From Methylobacterium terrae (lineage in GTDB: Bacteria; Pseudomonadota; Alphaproteobacteria; Rhizobiales; Beijerinckiaceae), in NCBI RefSeq assembly GCF_003173755.1, contig NZ_CP029553.1:3310001-3374000 (forward strand): DNA of 64,000 bases, given 5' to 3'. Each line of letters opens with the position of its first letter. Within the stretch, counting starts at the first letter, position 1. The notes beneath the pieces were generated by a model. The model was not told where the DNA came from and searched no databases. It saw only the letters and a list, made by a program, of their open reading frames with translations. The translations under genes and the position numbers were made by a program. Below are positions 43,189 to 53,010 of the stretch, in pieces.

Positions 43189-43719
43189 CTACCCTGTCAA
43201 TGACGCTGGCCGCAGGGCCATGAACCAGAAACGGCGGTCGCATGAGTCCGTTCCCTCGTACACGACGTGGTACCCAGCAGCCTCCGCTGCCACGGTTATC
43301 AAAGCGTGTTTCCGCTGTGCTTTCTCGGGCACAGAGGGGGTAAAACTCACGCGATACACATAAGCCGGCTTAACCGTCTGGAGGAGTGCCAAAAGGCACG
43401 CCTGGACAATTTGTATCACAATGTCTCGCGCACCTGGAGGAATGAACTCTGATGCCGCGTCTCTATCCATCGTCTCATGGAATGGTGGATTGCACCAATC
43501 AGATGAACAAACAAATTTAAAACCAAACTCATAAAAATTAGTTGGTTCGCACCCCTCGCACGCGACTCCGTATCTTTCAGTGAGGTATGCTTCTATGGAG
43601 CAATCTCTGCCGTCTTGGGGGGAATAAGAAAAAGGGTAGACGACAGAATAACCTCTGACATCAAATTCAACAACGATCTTGCTGTGGTCGGGGTTGTCTT
43701 CACTCTGCAGCTCGAACAT
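43189..43719 (-). CDS. Hypothetical protein, accessory island
   Basis: A 176-residue soluble protein with lower GC than chromosomal neighbours. The N-terminal half contains a run of cysteines and aromatic residues (GVACEGCEPTNFYEFGFKFVCSSDWCNPPFHET) that could bind a metal. The C-terminal half is helical (DIVIQIVQACLLALLQTV). I do not recognise it. The frame is uninterrupted and codon use is coherent. Confidence 0.55.
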   Translation of the reverse strand: MFELQSEDNPDHSKIVVEFDVRGYSVVYPFSYSPQDGRDCSIEAYLTERYGVACEGCEPTNFYEFGFKFVCSSDWCNPPFHETMDRDAASEFIPPGARDIVIQIVQACLLALLQTVKPAYVYRVSFTPSVPEKAQRKHALITVAAEAAGYHVVYEGTDSCDRRFWFMALRPASLTG

Positions 43720-43911
43720 ATATCACCGATATTCGACACAGAACTAGCGTAGCAAGCTTCTTTATTAAGCTGCTTGTTCCGCAAATCGGCTGCTGACAGA
43801 GGGCGAGCGCACTCACGGCGAGCCAAGGCTTCAAACTAATCACCCGAGGGGTCGAACACAATCCGAAGCGTGTGCGTTTCTATCAACGCAAGCACCGCGC
43901 TCCCTTGCTCC

Positions 43912-44223
43912 TTAGGCGGCAGGAGCATTCCGTTCCGACGAGCGACGTTGCCAGTACCCCTTCCAATGGCGCGACACCGGATGCGAGAGCGCGGCCCCTG
44001 CCATCACGAGGTACTGGACGCCGTTGCTCTTGCGCCGGTGATCCTCGCGCCAAGCCATCTCACCCGCGTAGGCGCCAAGGTACTGCCCGCTGATGCGGTG
44101 ATGGATACCCATCTCAGCGCGGCGGAGGCGGGCGAAGTACGACTCGGCTTGGTTGGTGCGGGCCTCGCCGTCGCTGTAGCTCTCTGAGTGGTTGATGCGC
44201 TTCGTCAGGAAGCGGGCGTGGAG
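43912..44223 (-). pseudogene. C-terminal remnant of an IS1595-type (ISXO2-like) transposase
   Basis: The leftward frame contains the family's C-terminal blocks TKRINHSESYSDGEARTNQAESYFARLRRAEMG, then HHRISGQYLGAYAGEMAWREDHRRKSNG and HPVSRHWKGYWQR. The NQAE segment carries the last catalytic acidic residue of the DDE-type site. Roughly the first two thirds of a normal transposase are missing; homology stops near 44223 and no inverted terminal repeats are seen. It is a dead fragment left in the island. Confidence 0.8.
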
Positions 44224-44286
44224 CTTGTCCCGCGCGGCGGCCGGAACGGTCCGTCTCCACTCCCCTCCCACCCTTTCCGCGAAAGC

Positions 44287-44346
44287 TGTCGGTTTTGTAG
44301 GTCATTGTCGGTTATGTCGGCCGACAATCGGGGGGCTTAACCGACA
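44287..44346. promoter_or_regulatory. Cluster of TGTCGG half-sites upstream of the HTH gene
   Basis: TGTCGG occurs at 44287, 44306 and 44315, and its reverse complement CCGACA at 44321 and 44341. TGTCGGTTA (44306) and TAACCGACA (44338) form a perfect 9-base dyad, with TGTCGGCCGACA (44315-44326) nested inside. The cluster ends 50 bases before the HTH gene start and looks like an operator array. Confidence 0.6.
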
Positions 44347-44396
44347 CTCGCAGCGAGCATCATCCCGGCACATTCCGTTGTGCCGAGGATCATGCA

Positions 44397-44612
44397 ATGC
44401 CGAAGCCCCCAAACATCCAGACTGACCGCGGCCCAGCGGCGGGCGTCTTCACGATAGACGAAGCCGCCGCCTACTTCAGGATCTCCCGCGCCTCTCTGTA
44501 CCGGCTTATCGGACGTGGCGAGCTGAAGCGTATCCAGATTGGCGGTCGTTCGCTGATCCGTCGGGCCGACGCCGATACCTTCTTAAGCCGCTGCGCGGGG
44601 GAGGTCGCCTGA
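44397..44612 (+). CDS. AlpA/excisionase-like helix-turn-helix protein
   Basis: A 71-residue HTH_17/MerR-like protein: VFTIDEAAAYFRISRASLYRLIGRGELKRIQIGGRSLIRRADADTFL. Such proteins act as recombination directionality factors or activators in integrative elements. It overlaps the next gene by one base (TGATG), forming a three-gene unit with the replication protein. The TGTCGG cluster upstream is a candidate binding site. Confidence 0.8.
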   Translation: MPKPPNIQTDRGPAAGVFTIDEAAAYFRISRASLYRLIGRGELKRIQIGGRSLIRRADADTFLSRCAGEVA

Positions 44613-44986
44613 TGGCTGGCAAGATGCTGCATATCTCCGAGGGCTTGTTTCCGAATAGCCTCGATACTGAAACGCTTGATGCACCGGACTATCTTCCCGG
44701 TGACGCTCAATTCTTGGATGATGATCCGACGCGAGCATTTCAGATTAGGCCGATCCTCCCATCCGAGATGCTTCCGGGGCGCCACTACACCCCGGCCGAT
44801 CGAATGGTGGTGGCTAGGGCCAACGGGAAGGTTTGGTTTCGCGGCTTTGTAAGGCTCCCATCGCAAGCGAGGAAAAACACTAGAGCGAACACGAACCTCG
44901 CTCTTAAAAAAATGGCCAAGCTCACCCCGCTCGCGACGAAGCTCATCATGGCTTACGCCCGCCAAGGTGGTCCGAAGCCGGTATGA
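44612..44986 (+). CDS. Hypothetical protein between HTH and replication genes
   Basis: A 124-residue protein without recognised domain. It is mostly polar, with IRPILPSEMLPGRHYTPADRMVVARANGKVWFRGFVRLPSQARKNTRANTN and a basic helical C-terminus, compatible with nucleic-acid binding. Starts and stops overlap both neighbours (TGATG upstream, ATGA downstream), so it is part of the operon. Its function is unknown. Confidence 0.6.
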   Translation: MAGKMLHISEGLFPNSLDTETLDAPDYLPGDAQFLDDDPTRAFQIRPILPSEMLPGRHYTPADRMVVARANGKVWFRGFVRLPSQARKNTRANTNLALKKMAKLTPLATKLIMAYARQGGPKPV

Positions 44987-47232
44987 ACATGCACCACCCC
45001 TCCGGCGTCCAGGAAGCCATCGCGTTCCTGAAGCTGATCGACCCGATCGGCCGCCACCACCTCGACGCCTTCCACCCCGAGACCAACGCGACCGAGGGCC
45101 GGACCTTCGAGCCCGAGGCCTGGGACGAGATCGCGGATTGGATCCGTCCGCGGATCGGCCAGCGCAATCTCTACTTCAGCGTCAACGAGCCGAAGCCCGG
45201 GGCGCCGCATAAGAAGCTGACCAAGGCCGACATCGTGGCGATCCGTTGCGTGTTCGTCGACGCCGATCCGCACGGCGACCGGGATACTGCCCGGCTCGAA
45301 CTGGCGCGGCGCGCCGAGGAAGTCGAGAACGGCCCCCTCCCCGCCACCGTGTCGATCGACAGCGGCAACGGGCAGCAATGGTTCTGGAAGCTTGGGGAGA
45401 AGATCGGCGCGCTGACCGGCGGCCAGTGGGCGGAGGATCAGAGCCGGACGCTAGGCCGGCTGTTCAAAGGCGACGCGGTCCAGAACATCGACCGCATCAT
45501 GCGGCTGCCGGGCACCGTCAACCTGCCGACGCCGAAGAAGCTCGCCAAGGGGCTGATGGGCGGCATGGTGCGGGTCACGCACAGCCGAGGCGTCACGTAC
45601 ACCCCGGAGACGCTAGCCGCCTATTGCGCGCCGACTGGTCCGCTGGAGCGCAAGGAGACCGACGCGGCGGTCCGCACCGCGATGGACGACATTGACGTCG
45701 ACGAGGCTCATTCCCACGGCGATTTTGACGCGTTGCCTGACCCGCTCAAGGCGCGGCTGGTGACCGCCGGTGCGCGAGACGGGCGCTTACGGGGCATCCT
45801 GGACGGCACGATCGACCCGCCCGACGATGGGTCCGGGTCAGCCTGGCGAGCCGTGCTGGCTGCCGCAATGGCGCGGCACGGCTTCTCGGCCCAGGACTAC
45901 GCCAATGTCGTCTGCGCCTGGCCGCTCGGGTACCCGCAGCACAGCGGGCTCGACGGCCTCACGCTGCGGGTCCTGTCGCGGGACTGGGGCCGCTGCGGTG
46001 CGCCGGCTTCGCAAGACACGACAGCCGAGCGCTGGTTCGACGGCGGCGCAGCACCCTTCTCCGGAGAGGGGGGAGGGTTGCTGTTCGGCATTAGTGAACC
46101 CGGCCAATCCCGGCAGGAGCAAATTGCCTGGATCGACCCGACCACATGGGAGGGCCGGGCTGTTGTCCAGCGCGAATGGGAAGTCGACAACCTGATCCCC
46201 CGGCGCGAGGTGACTCTGCTCTACGGCGACGGTGGCATCGGCAAGACCCTCGCCGCCCACCAGTACGCGACATGCGCAGCGGCCGGCGTACCATGGTTCG
46301 GCCAGAACACCCGCAAAGCGCGGGTCATGTGCTTCTTTTGCGAGGACGATGCAGACGAGCTTCACAGGCGGCAGGTCGATATCAATCGATCCCTAGGGAT
46401 CGAATTCGGTGACCTCTCCGACTTAAGGCTCGTGTCGCGAAAGCATCAAGATAATTTTCTAATGACGTTGGGCCGTCACGGCGGCGAGCTGCGCCTCACC
46501 GAGGTTTGGCGCCAACTGCTCGCTGACGCGCAGGGTTTTGGTGCCGATGTCATCATCCTAGATACCATCGCAGACATATTTGGCGGTAGTGAGATCGACA
46601 GAGTTCAGGTTAACTACTTCGTTAAAACGTGCCTTGGGGGCTTAGCCCAGGGGATTGGTGGATCGGTGATGGCTCTTGGTCACCCATCACAATCTGGAAA
46701 GATCGAAGGGACGTCAGGATCTACAGCCTGGAATAACGCTGCTCGCTCCCGACTGTTTCTCCGATATCCCAAGGGCGTCGACCGTGGGGACATTCGCGAG
46801 CTTGAAGCGAAGAAGCTCAATTATGGCCCACGTGGATCCTTGCTGAAGCTGCGGTGGAAGCGTGGGGCTTTCGAGGTGATTGGTGCAAGGATGCCTGCAG
46901 GCGCCACCATATCCGTTGAGGTGCCGAGGATAGACGATACAGCCGAAGCTGCAGTTGCGGCGGCCATCATGGCTTCGCCTGACGAACGCATGTCGTTAGC
47001 TCGAAACAGCAAATACTATGCAGCAACTGTGCTGAGGCAGCGTCACCCGGATTTGCTCGAAGCTCTCACTCACAACGAAGTTCAGGAGGCCGTAGAACGT
47101 CTCCGGCAGAGCGGGCAACTGCAAGAAACCATGATAGGACGGGGAGAAAAATCGAGGTCCATAAAAGGATTGCGAATTCTTGAGGCGCTTAAGGTGGGAC
47201 ACGACAGAGAGCACTCAAGCATTTTTTCATAA
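44983..47232 (+). CDS. Replication protein: RepB-like primase fused to AAA (RepA-like) helicase
   Basis: A 749-residue protein. Residues about 50-220 match RepB-like archaeo-eukaryotic primases: the metal-binding pair in IRCVFVDADPHGD, SIDSGNGQQWFWKL, and IDRIMRLPGTVNLPTPKK. Residues about 395-640 form an AAA_25/RecA-like helicase: Walker A LLYGDGGIGKT, Walker B DVIILDTIADIFGG, and a Ser/Thr-rich sensor SGSTAWNNAARSRL. The C-terminus may bind DNA. Such fusions replicate phages, satellites and plasmids. The GC level drops visibly after about 46430, near residue 480, so the gene may be a recombinant. Confidence 0.85.
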   Translation: MNMHHPSGVQEAIAFLKLIDPIGRHHLDAFHPETNATEGRTFEPEAWDEIADWIRPRIGQRNLYFSVNEPKPGAPHKKLTKADIVAIRCVFVDADPHGDRDTARLELARRAEEVENGPLPATVSIDSGNGQQWFWKLGEKIGALTGGQWAEDQSRTLGRLFKGDAVQNIDRIMRLPGTVNLPTPKKLAKGLMGGMVRVTHSRGVTYTPETLAAYCAPTGPLERKETDAAVRTAMDDIDVDEAHSHGDFDALPDPLKARLVTAGARDGRLRGILDGTIDPPDDGSGSAWRAVLAAAMARHGFSAQDYANVVCAWPLGYPQHSGLDGLTLRVLSRDWGRCGAPASQDTTAERWFDGGAAPFSGEGGGLLFGISEPGQSRQEQIAWIDPTTWEGRAVVQREWEVDNLIPRREVTLLYGDGGIGKTLAAHQYATCAAAGVPWFGQNTRKARVMCFFCEDDADELHRRQVDINRSLGIEFGDLSDLRLVSRKHQDNFLMTLGRHGGELRLTEVWRQLLADAQGFGADVIILDTIADIFGGSEIDRVQVNYFVKTCLGGLAQGIGGSVMALGHPSQSGKIEGTSGSTAWNNAARSRLFLRYPKGVDRGDIRELEAKKLNYGPRGSLLKLRWKRGAFEVIGARMPAGATISVEVPRIDDTAEAAVAAAIMASPDERMSLARNSKYYAATVLRQRHPDLLEALTHNEVQEAVERLRQSGQLQETMIGRGEKSRSIKGLRILEALKVGHDREHSSIFS

Positions 47233-47558
47233 TCTGCCGTTAATACAGTGCCATAGATCCAAAGTTCAGCTAAACAGCATGACCGTTTGAGTTAATCCTG
47301 CTTTCAGGAATGTTTCTGCCTATCGCCCTCTCATTTTTTCCGGTGTAAATCCCTGGTAGAGGTTGCACATGCCCTAGATCGTAGCCGATCGCGCCCTCCT
47401 CGTTGCTCAATGCCCGGTGGGCTTCGGCAGTAGCGCAGGGCGGCTAGACAAGCCTGTCGCGACGCTCACGCGTCATCACACGGCCGTTGCCGCTCCCGGT
47501 CGTGGCTAGGCAATGGGTTCTAGCTGCATGACCCCGGCGGTCTCGGATCGTCCTGCCA
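47233..47558. other. Spacer between island replication gene and sigma-54 activator
   Basis: These 326 bases hold no supportable gene. Composition changes from AT-rich on the left to GC-rich beyond about 47390, so the island boundary may lie here. I searched by eye for a repeat of the tRNA-Glu 3' end and found none. Confidence 0.4.
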
Positions 47559-49478
<1,920 letters not shown>

Positions 49479-49479
49479 C

Positions 49480-49530
49480 ACGAGATCTCGTCAGGGCGGC
49501 TACGAAATCTCGTTTTACACGAGATCTCGT
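49480..49530. promoter_or_regulatory. Three 12-base palindromes, candidate activator-binding sites
   Basis: ACGAGATCTCGT occurs at 49480-49491 and 49519-49530 (both perfect palindromes), with ACGAAATCTCGT at 49502-49513, one base off. Centre-to-centre spacings are 22 and 17 bases. They lie about 60-125 bases upstream of the sigma-54 promoter, the normal place for enhancer sites. The first overlaps the activator's start region, allowing autoregulation. Confidence 0.8.
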
Positions 49531-49588
49531 AATCGCGCATCCTCGAACCAAGTCGCTGATTTATCGAATCTTATTTTTTCGGCCGGCT

Positions 49589-49603
49589 TGGCACGCGCTT
49601 TGC
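49589..49603 (+). promoter_or_regulatory. Sigma-54 (-24/-12) promoter of the cyanate operon
   Basis: TGGCACGCGCTTTGC matches the sigma-54 consensus TGGCACG-N4-TTGC at every defined position. The GG (49590-49591) and GC (49602-49603) elements have the required spacing. Initiation is expected near 49615, 24 bases before the binding-protein ATG at 49639. Confidence 0.88.
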
Positions 49604-49638
49604 CAATTGTTTCGCGTCCCGAACCCCGCGAGGCGCCG

Positions 49639-51009
49639 ATGGCCCTGTTCGATAACCCCTTCGATGCCAAACGCCGCCTCGCCCGCGGCGGCTGCTCCTG
49701 CGGCGCCCATGCGAGCCAAGCCGCCCACGATGCCGCTCACGACGCCGCGCCGACCGGCGAGGCGGCCTTGCAGCGGGCGGTGGATGGCGCGGTGATGCGC
49801 GCGCTCTTCCCCCATGACGGCGAACGCCGCGCCTTCCTGCGCAGCGTCGGTGCCGCGACCGCGCTCGCGGCCGTGAGCCAGTTCTTTCCGACCAAGCTCG
49901 TCACCGAGGCCTTCGCGCAGGGGGCGAAGCCCGAGAAGACCGACCTGAAGGTCGGCTTCATCCCGATTACCTGCGCCACGCCGATCATCATGGCCAAGCC
50001 CATGGGCTTCTACGAGAAGCAGGGCCTGAACGTCGAGGTGGTGAAGACGGCCGGCTGGGCGGTGATCCGCGACAAGACCCTGAACAAGGAATACGACGCC
50101 GCCCACATGCTGGCGCCGATGCCGATCGCGATCTCGCTCGGCATCGGCTCCAACCCACAGGCCTACACGATGCCGGCGGTGGAGAACGTCAACGGCCAGG
50201 CGATCACCCTGGCGATGAAGCATAAGGACCGGCGCAACCCCAAGGATTGGAAGGGCTTCAAGCTCGCCGTCCCGTTCGACTACTCGATGCACAACTACCT
50301 GCTGCGCTACTACCTGGCGGAGGCGGGCGTCGACCCCGACACCGACGTGCAGATCCGCGCCGTGCCGCCGCCCGACATGGTCGCGAACATGCGTGCCGAC
50401 AACATCGACGGCTTCCTCGCCCCCGACCCGGTGAACCAGCGCGCGGTCTATGACGGCGTCGGCTTCATCCACATCCTGTCGAAGGAGATCTGGGACCGGC
50501 ACCCGTGCTGCGCCTTCGCGGCCTCGGAGGCCTTCATCAAGGAGATGCCGAACACCTACGCGGCACTCCTGCGGGCGATCATCCAGGCGACCGCCTACGC
50601 CTCGAACAAGGACAACCGCAAGGAGATCGCCGCTGCGATCGCTCCGGCGAACTACCTCAACCAGCCGCTGACCGTGGTCGAGCAGGTGCTCACCGGCACC
50701 TTCGCGGACGGCTTGGGCCAGGTGCGCCGGGTGCCCGACCGGGTCGATTTCGACGCCTTCCCCTGGCAGTCCTTCGCGGTGTGGATCCTGACCCAGATGA
50801 AGCGCTGGGGCCAGCTCAAGGGCGACGTCGACTACGCCGCGGTGGCGCGTCAGGTCTACCTCGCGACCGACGCGGCCCGACTGATGAAGCAGGACGGGTT
50901 CACGCCGCCCGAGACCACCACCAAGTCCTTCGTGGTGATGGGTAAGACCTTCGACCCGGCAAAGCCGAGGGAATACCTCGACTCGTTCCCGATCAAGCGG
51001 GCTGGCTAA
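49639..51009 (+). CDS. Nitrate/cyanate/bicarbonate-type ABC substrate-binding protein (NrtA/CynA-like)
   Basis: A 456-residue CmpA/NrtA-like protein. An unusual N-terminus (LARGGCSCGAHASQAAHDAAHD) precedes a twin-arginine-like export region (DGERRAFLRSVGAATALAAVSQFFPTKLVTEAFAQ). The mature start is LKVGFIPITCATPIIMAKPMGFYEKQGLNVEVVKTAGWAVIRDKTLNKEYDAAHMLAPMPIAISLG. In this family the binding pocket holds nitrate, bicarbonate or cyanate; the adjacent cynS argues for cyanate. It is the first gene behind the sigma-54 promoter. Confidence 0.9.
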   Translation: MALFDNPFDAKRRLARGGCSCGAHASQAAHDAAHDAAPTGEAALQRAVDGAVMRALFPHDGERRAFLRSVGAATALAAVSQFFPTKLVTEAFAQGAKPEKTDLKVGFIPITCATPIIMAKPMGFYEKQGLNVEVVKTAGWAVIRDKTLNKEYDAAHMLAPMPIAISLGIGSNPQAYTMPAVENVNGQAITLAMKHKDRRNPKDWKGFKLAVPFDYSMHNYLLRYYLAEAGVDPDTDVQIRAVPPPDMVANMRADNIDGFLAPDPVNQRAVYDGVGFIHILSKEIWDRHPCCAFAASEAFIKEMPNTYAALLRAIIQATAYASNKDNRKEIAAAIAPANYLNQPLTVVEQVLTGTFADGLGQVRRVPDRVDFDAFPWQSFAVWILTQMKRWGQLKGDVDYAAVARQVYLATDAARLMKQDGFTPPETTTKSFVVMGKTFDPAKPREYLDSFPIKRAG

Positions 51010-51012
51010 ATC

Positions 51013-51852
51013 ATGACACGCTCACTCAACGTTCGAGCCGCTGTCCTCGCGCTGACGCTGCTCGCCGCGATCCTGCTCATCTGGCAGGTCGCGGTGAGCG
51101 GGACGGCCAAGACCGAGGCGATGGACCCCGAATACGCTGCCCTGATGGGCGCCACCGCCACCACCGGCAAGTCGGCGATGCCGGGGCCGCTCGACGTCGG
51201 CGCGACGATCTGGAAGCACCTGAAGGACCCGTTCTACGACCGGGGCCCGAACGACAAGGGGCTCGGCATCCAGCTCGCCTACTCGATCGGGCGCGTCGCG
51301 CTCGGCTACGGGCTCGCGGTGCTGGTCGCGATTCCCGTCGGCTTCCTCATCGGCATGTCGCCGCTGATGAGCCGGGCGCTCGACCCCTACATCCAGATCC
51401 TCAAGCCGGTCTCGCCGCTCGCCTGGATGCCGCTCGCCCTCTACACGATCAAGGATTCGGGGCTGTCGGCGATCTTCGTGATCTTCATCTGCTCCTTGTG
51501 GCCGATGCTGATCAACACGGTGTTCGGCGTGTCGACCACCCGCAAGGAATGGCTCAACGTCGCCCGCACGCTCGAGGTCGGGCCGGTCCGGCGCGCCTTC
51601 ACGGTGATCCTGCCGGCCGCCGCCCCGACCATCCTCACCGGCATGCGCATCTCGATCGGCATCGCCTGGCTCGTCATTGTGGCGGCCGAGATGCTCGTGG
51701 GCGGCACCGGCATCGGCTACTTCGTCTGGAACGAGTGGAACAACCTCTCGATCACCAACGTGATCACTTCGATCCTGTTGATCGGCCTCGTCGGCATGGT
51801 CCTCGACCAGCTGCTCGCCCGCGCTCAGCGCCTCGTCACGTTCCCCGAGTGA
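51013..51852 (+). CDS. Cyanate/nitrate-type ABC permease
   Basis: A 279-residue NrtB/CynB-like permease. A first helix (AAVLALTLLAAILLIWQVAVSG) and a periplasmic linker precede the core, with ALDPYIQILKPVSPLAWMPLALYTIKDSG and the EAA-type LNVARTLEVGPVRRAFTVILPAAAPTILTGMRISIGIAWLVIVAAEML. The gene follows the binding protein after three bases. Confidence 0.9.
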   Translation: MTRSLNVRAAVLALTLLAAILLIWQVAVSGTAKTEAMDPEYAALMGATATTGKSAMPGPLDVGATIWKHLKDPFYDRGPNDKGLGIQLAYSIGRVALGYGLAVLVAIPVGFLIGMSPLMSRALDPYIQILKPVSPLAWMPLALYTIKDSGLSAIFVIFICSLWPMLINTVFGVSTTRKEWLNVARTLEVGPVRRAFTVILPAAAPTILTGMRISIGIAWLVIVAAEMLVGGTGIGYFVWNEWNNLSITNVITSILLIGLVGMVLDQLLARAQRLVTFPE

Positions 51853-51863
51853 GGCGCGAGACC

Positions 51864-52841
51864 ATGAGCAAGCTCCTTCCCTTCATGCGGCGCGGCGTCC
51901 CTGCCGTCCCCGACCAGAATGCCGGGACCGGCCGCATGTCCAACTCCGAAAAGTTCATCTCGATCGAGGGGATCGCCCGGCGCTACCCGGCGCCGGGGGG
52001 CAAGACCACCACGATCTTCGAGAACCTGTGGCTGCCGATGCGCCGCGGCGAGTTCGTCTGCATGATCGGGCATTCGGGCTGCGGCAAGACCACGGTGCTG
52101 AACATCCTGGCCGGGCTCGAGGCGCCGTCCGAGGGTGCGGTGATCGTCGACGGGCAGGCGCTGTCGGGCACCAGCCTCGATCGCGCGGTGATCTTCCAGG
52201 GCCACGCCCTGCTGCCCTGGCGTACCGTGCTCGGCAACGTCGCCTACGCGGTGTCGTCACGCTGGCGGAAGGCGCCGAAGGCCGAGATCGAGGCGCGGGC
52301 CAGACGCGCCATCGCCACGGTCGGGCTCGCAGGCTCTGAGCACAAGCGGCCTTCCGAACTGTCGGGCGGCATGAAGCAGCGCGTCGGCATCGCCCGCGCC
52401 CTGTCGATCGAGCCGAAGATCCTGCTGATGGACGAGCCGTTCTCGGCCCTCGACGCGCTGACCCGCGGCACGCTGCAGGACGAGGTGCGCCGCATCTGCG
52501 TGGAGACCGGCCAGACGGTGTTCATGATCACCCACGACGTCGACGAGGCGATCTACCTCGCCGACCGGATCGTCCTGATGACGAACGGGCCGGAGGCGAA
52601 GGTCGCGGAGATCGTCGAGAACCCGCTGCCGAAGGACCGCGACCGCACGCAGCTCCACCACGCGCCGGGCTACTACGCGCTCCGCAACCACCTGATCGAC
52701 TTCCTCGTGTCGCGCTCCAGGACCCTGCGCGACGCGATGCCGGCCGGCTACGACCAGCGCCATCCGCCCGTCATCCGCCCGTCGCTGAGCGAGGCCGATG
52801 CCGCCGCGATCGCGGCCGAGCCGCCCTCACGCCGGGCCTGA
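51864..52841 (+). CDS. Cyanate/nitrate-type ABC ATP-binding protein
   Basis: A 325-residue NrtD/CynD-like ATPase. An N-terminal extension of about 35 residues precedes ISIEGIARRYPAPGGKTTTIFENLWL; a second Met begins MSNSEKF. Walker A is GHSGCGKTT, the signature is LSGGMKQRVGIARAL, Walker B is LLMDEPFSALD, and the family-typical LPKDRDRTQLHHAPGYYALRNHLIDFL follows. GAGGCGCGAG lies upstream of ATG 51864. Confidence 0.9.
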   Translation: MSKLLPFMRRGVPAVPDQNAGTGRMSNSEKFISIEGIARRYPAPGGKTTTIFENLWLPMRRGEFVCMIGHSGCGKTTVLNILAGLEAPSEGAVIVDGQALSGTSLDRAVIFQGHALLPWRTVLGNVAYAVSSRWRKAPKAEIEARARRAIATVGLAGSEHKRPSELSGGMKQRVGIARALSIEPKILLMDEPFSALDALTRGTLQDEVRRICVETGQTVFMITHDVDEAIYLADRIVLMTNGPEAKVAEIVENPLPKDRDRTQLHHAPGYYALRNHLIDFLVSRSRTLRDAMPAGYDQRHPPVIRPSLSEADAAAIAAEPPSRRA

Positions 52842-52916
52842 CCCGCGCCACCCGTTCCGGTCCCCGGGCCTGACGCCGCGCCGCCTTGGGCTGCCGGCGC
52901 CCGGGACCGTGCCCCG

Positions 52917-52957
52917 CGGGACGAGGCGGGGGGAGCCGAATCCCCCGCCTCGTCCCG
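52917..52957 (+). terminator. 16-base perfect hairpin between transporter and cynS
   Basis: The arms 52917-52932 and 52942-52957 pair completely around GAGCCGAAT. It lies in the 169-base gap between the ATPase gene and cynS, the only long gap in the operon. It could partially terminate or stabilise the upstream mRNA so that transporter and enzyme are made at different levels. No T-run follows. Confidence 0.6.
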
Positions 52958-53010
52958 AGCCCCGCCACGCGCCGTCCGCCCGGACGGCTCGAACCCACGG
53001 AAGAGACGCC

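Noticed and set aside
42683..43363. Rightward 226-codon frame over the 27-base hairpin
   Set aside because: It runs through the palindrome, an intrinsic terminator and a better-supported leftward gene; no ribosome site or domain.
41800..47558. Second att copy (repeat of the tRNA-Glu 3' end) to close the island
   Set aside because: I looked for TTCGAGTCCCGTAGGGCGC and fragments in the flanking spacers and found none.
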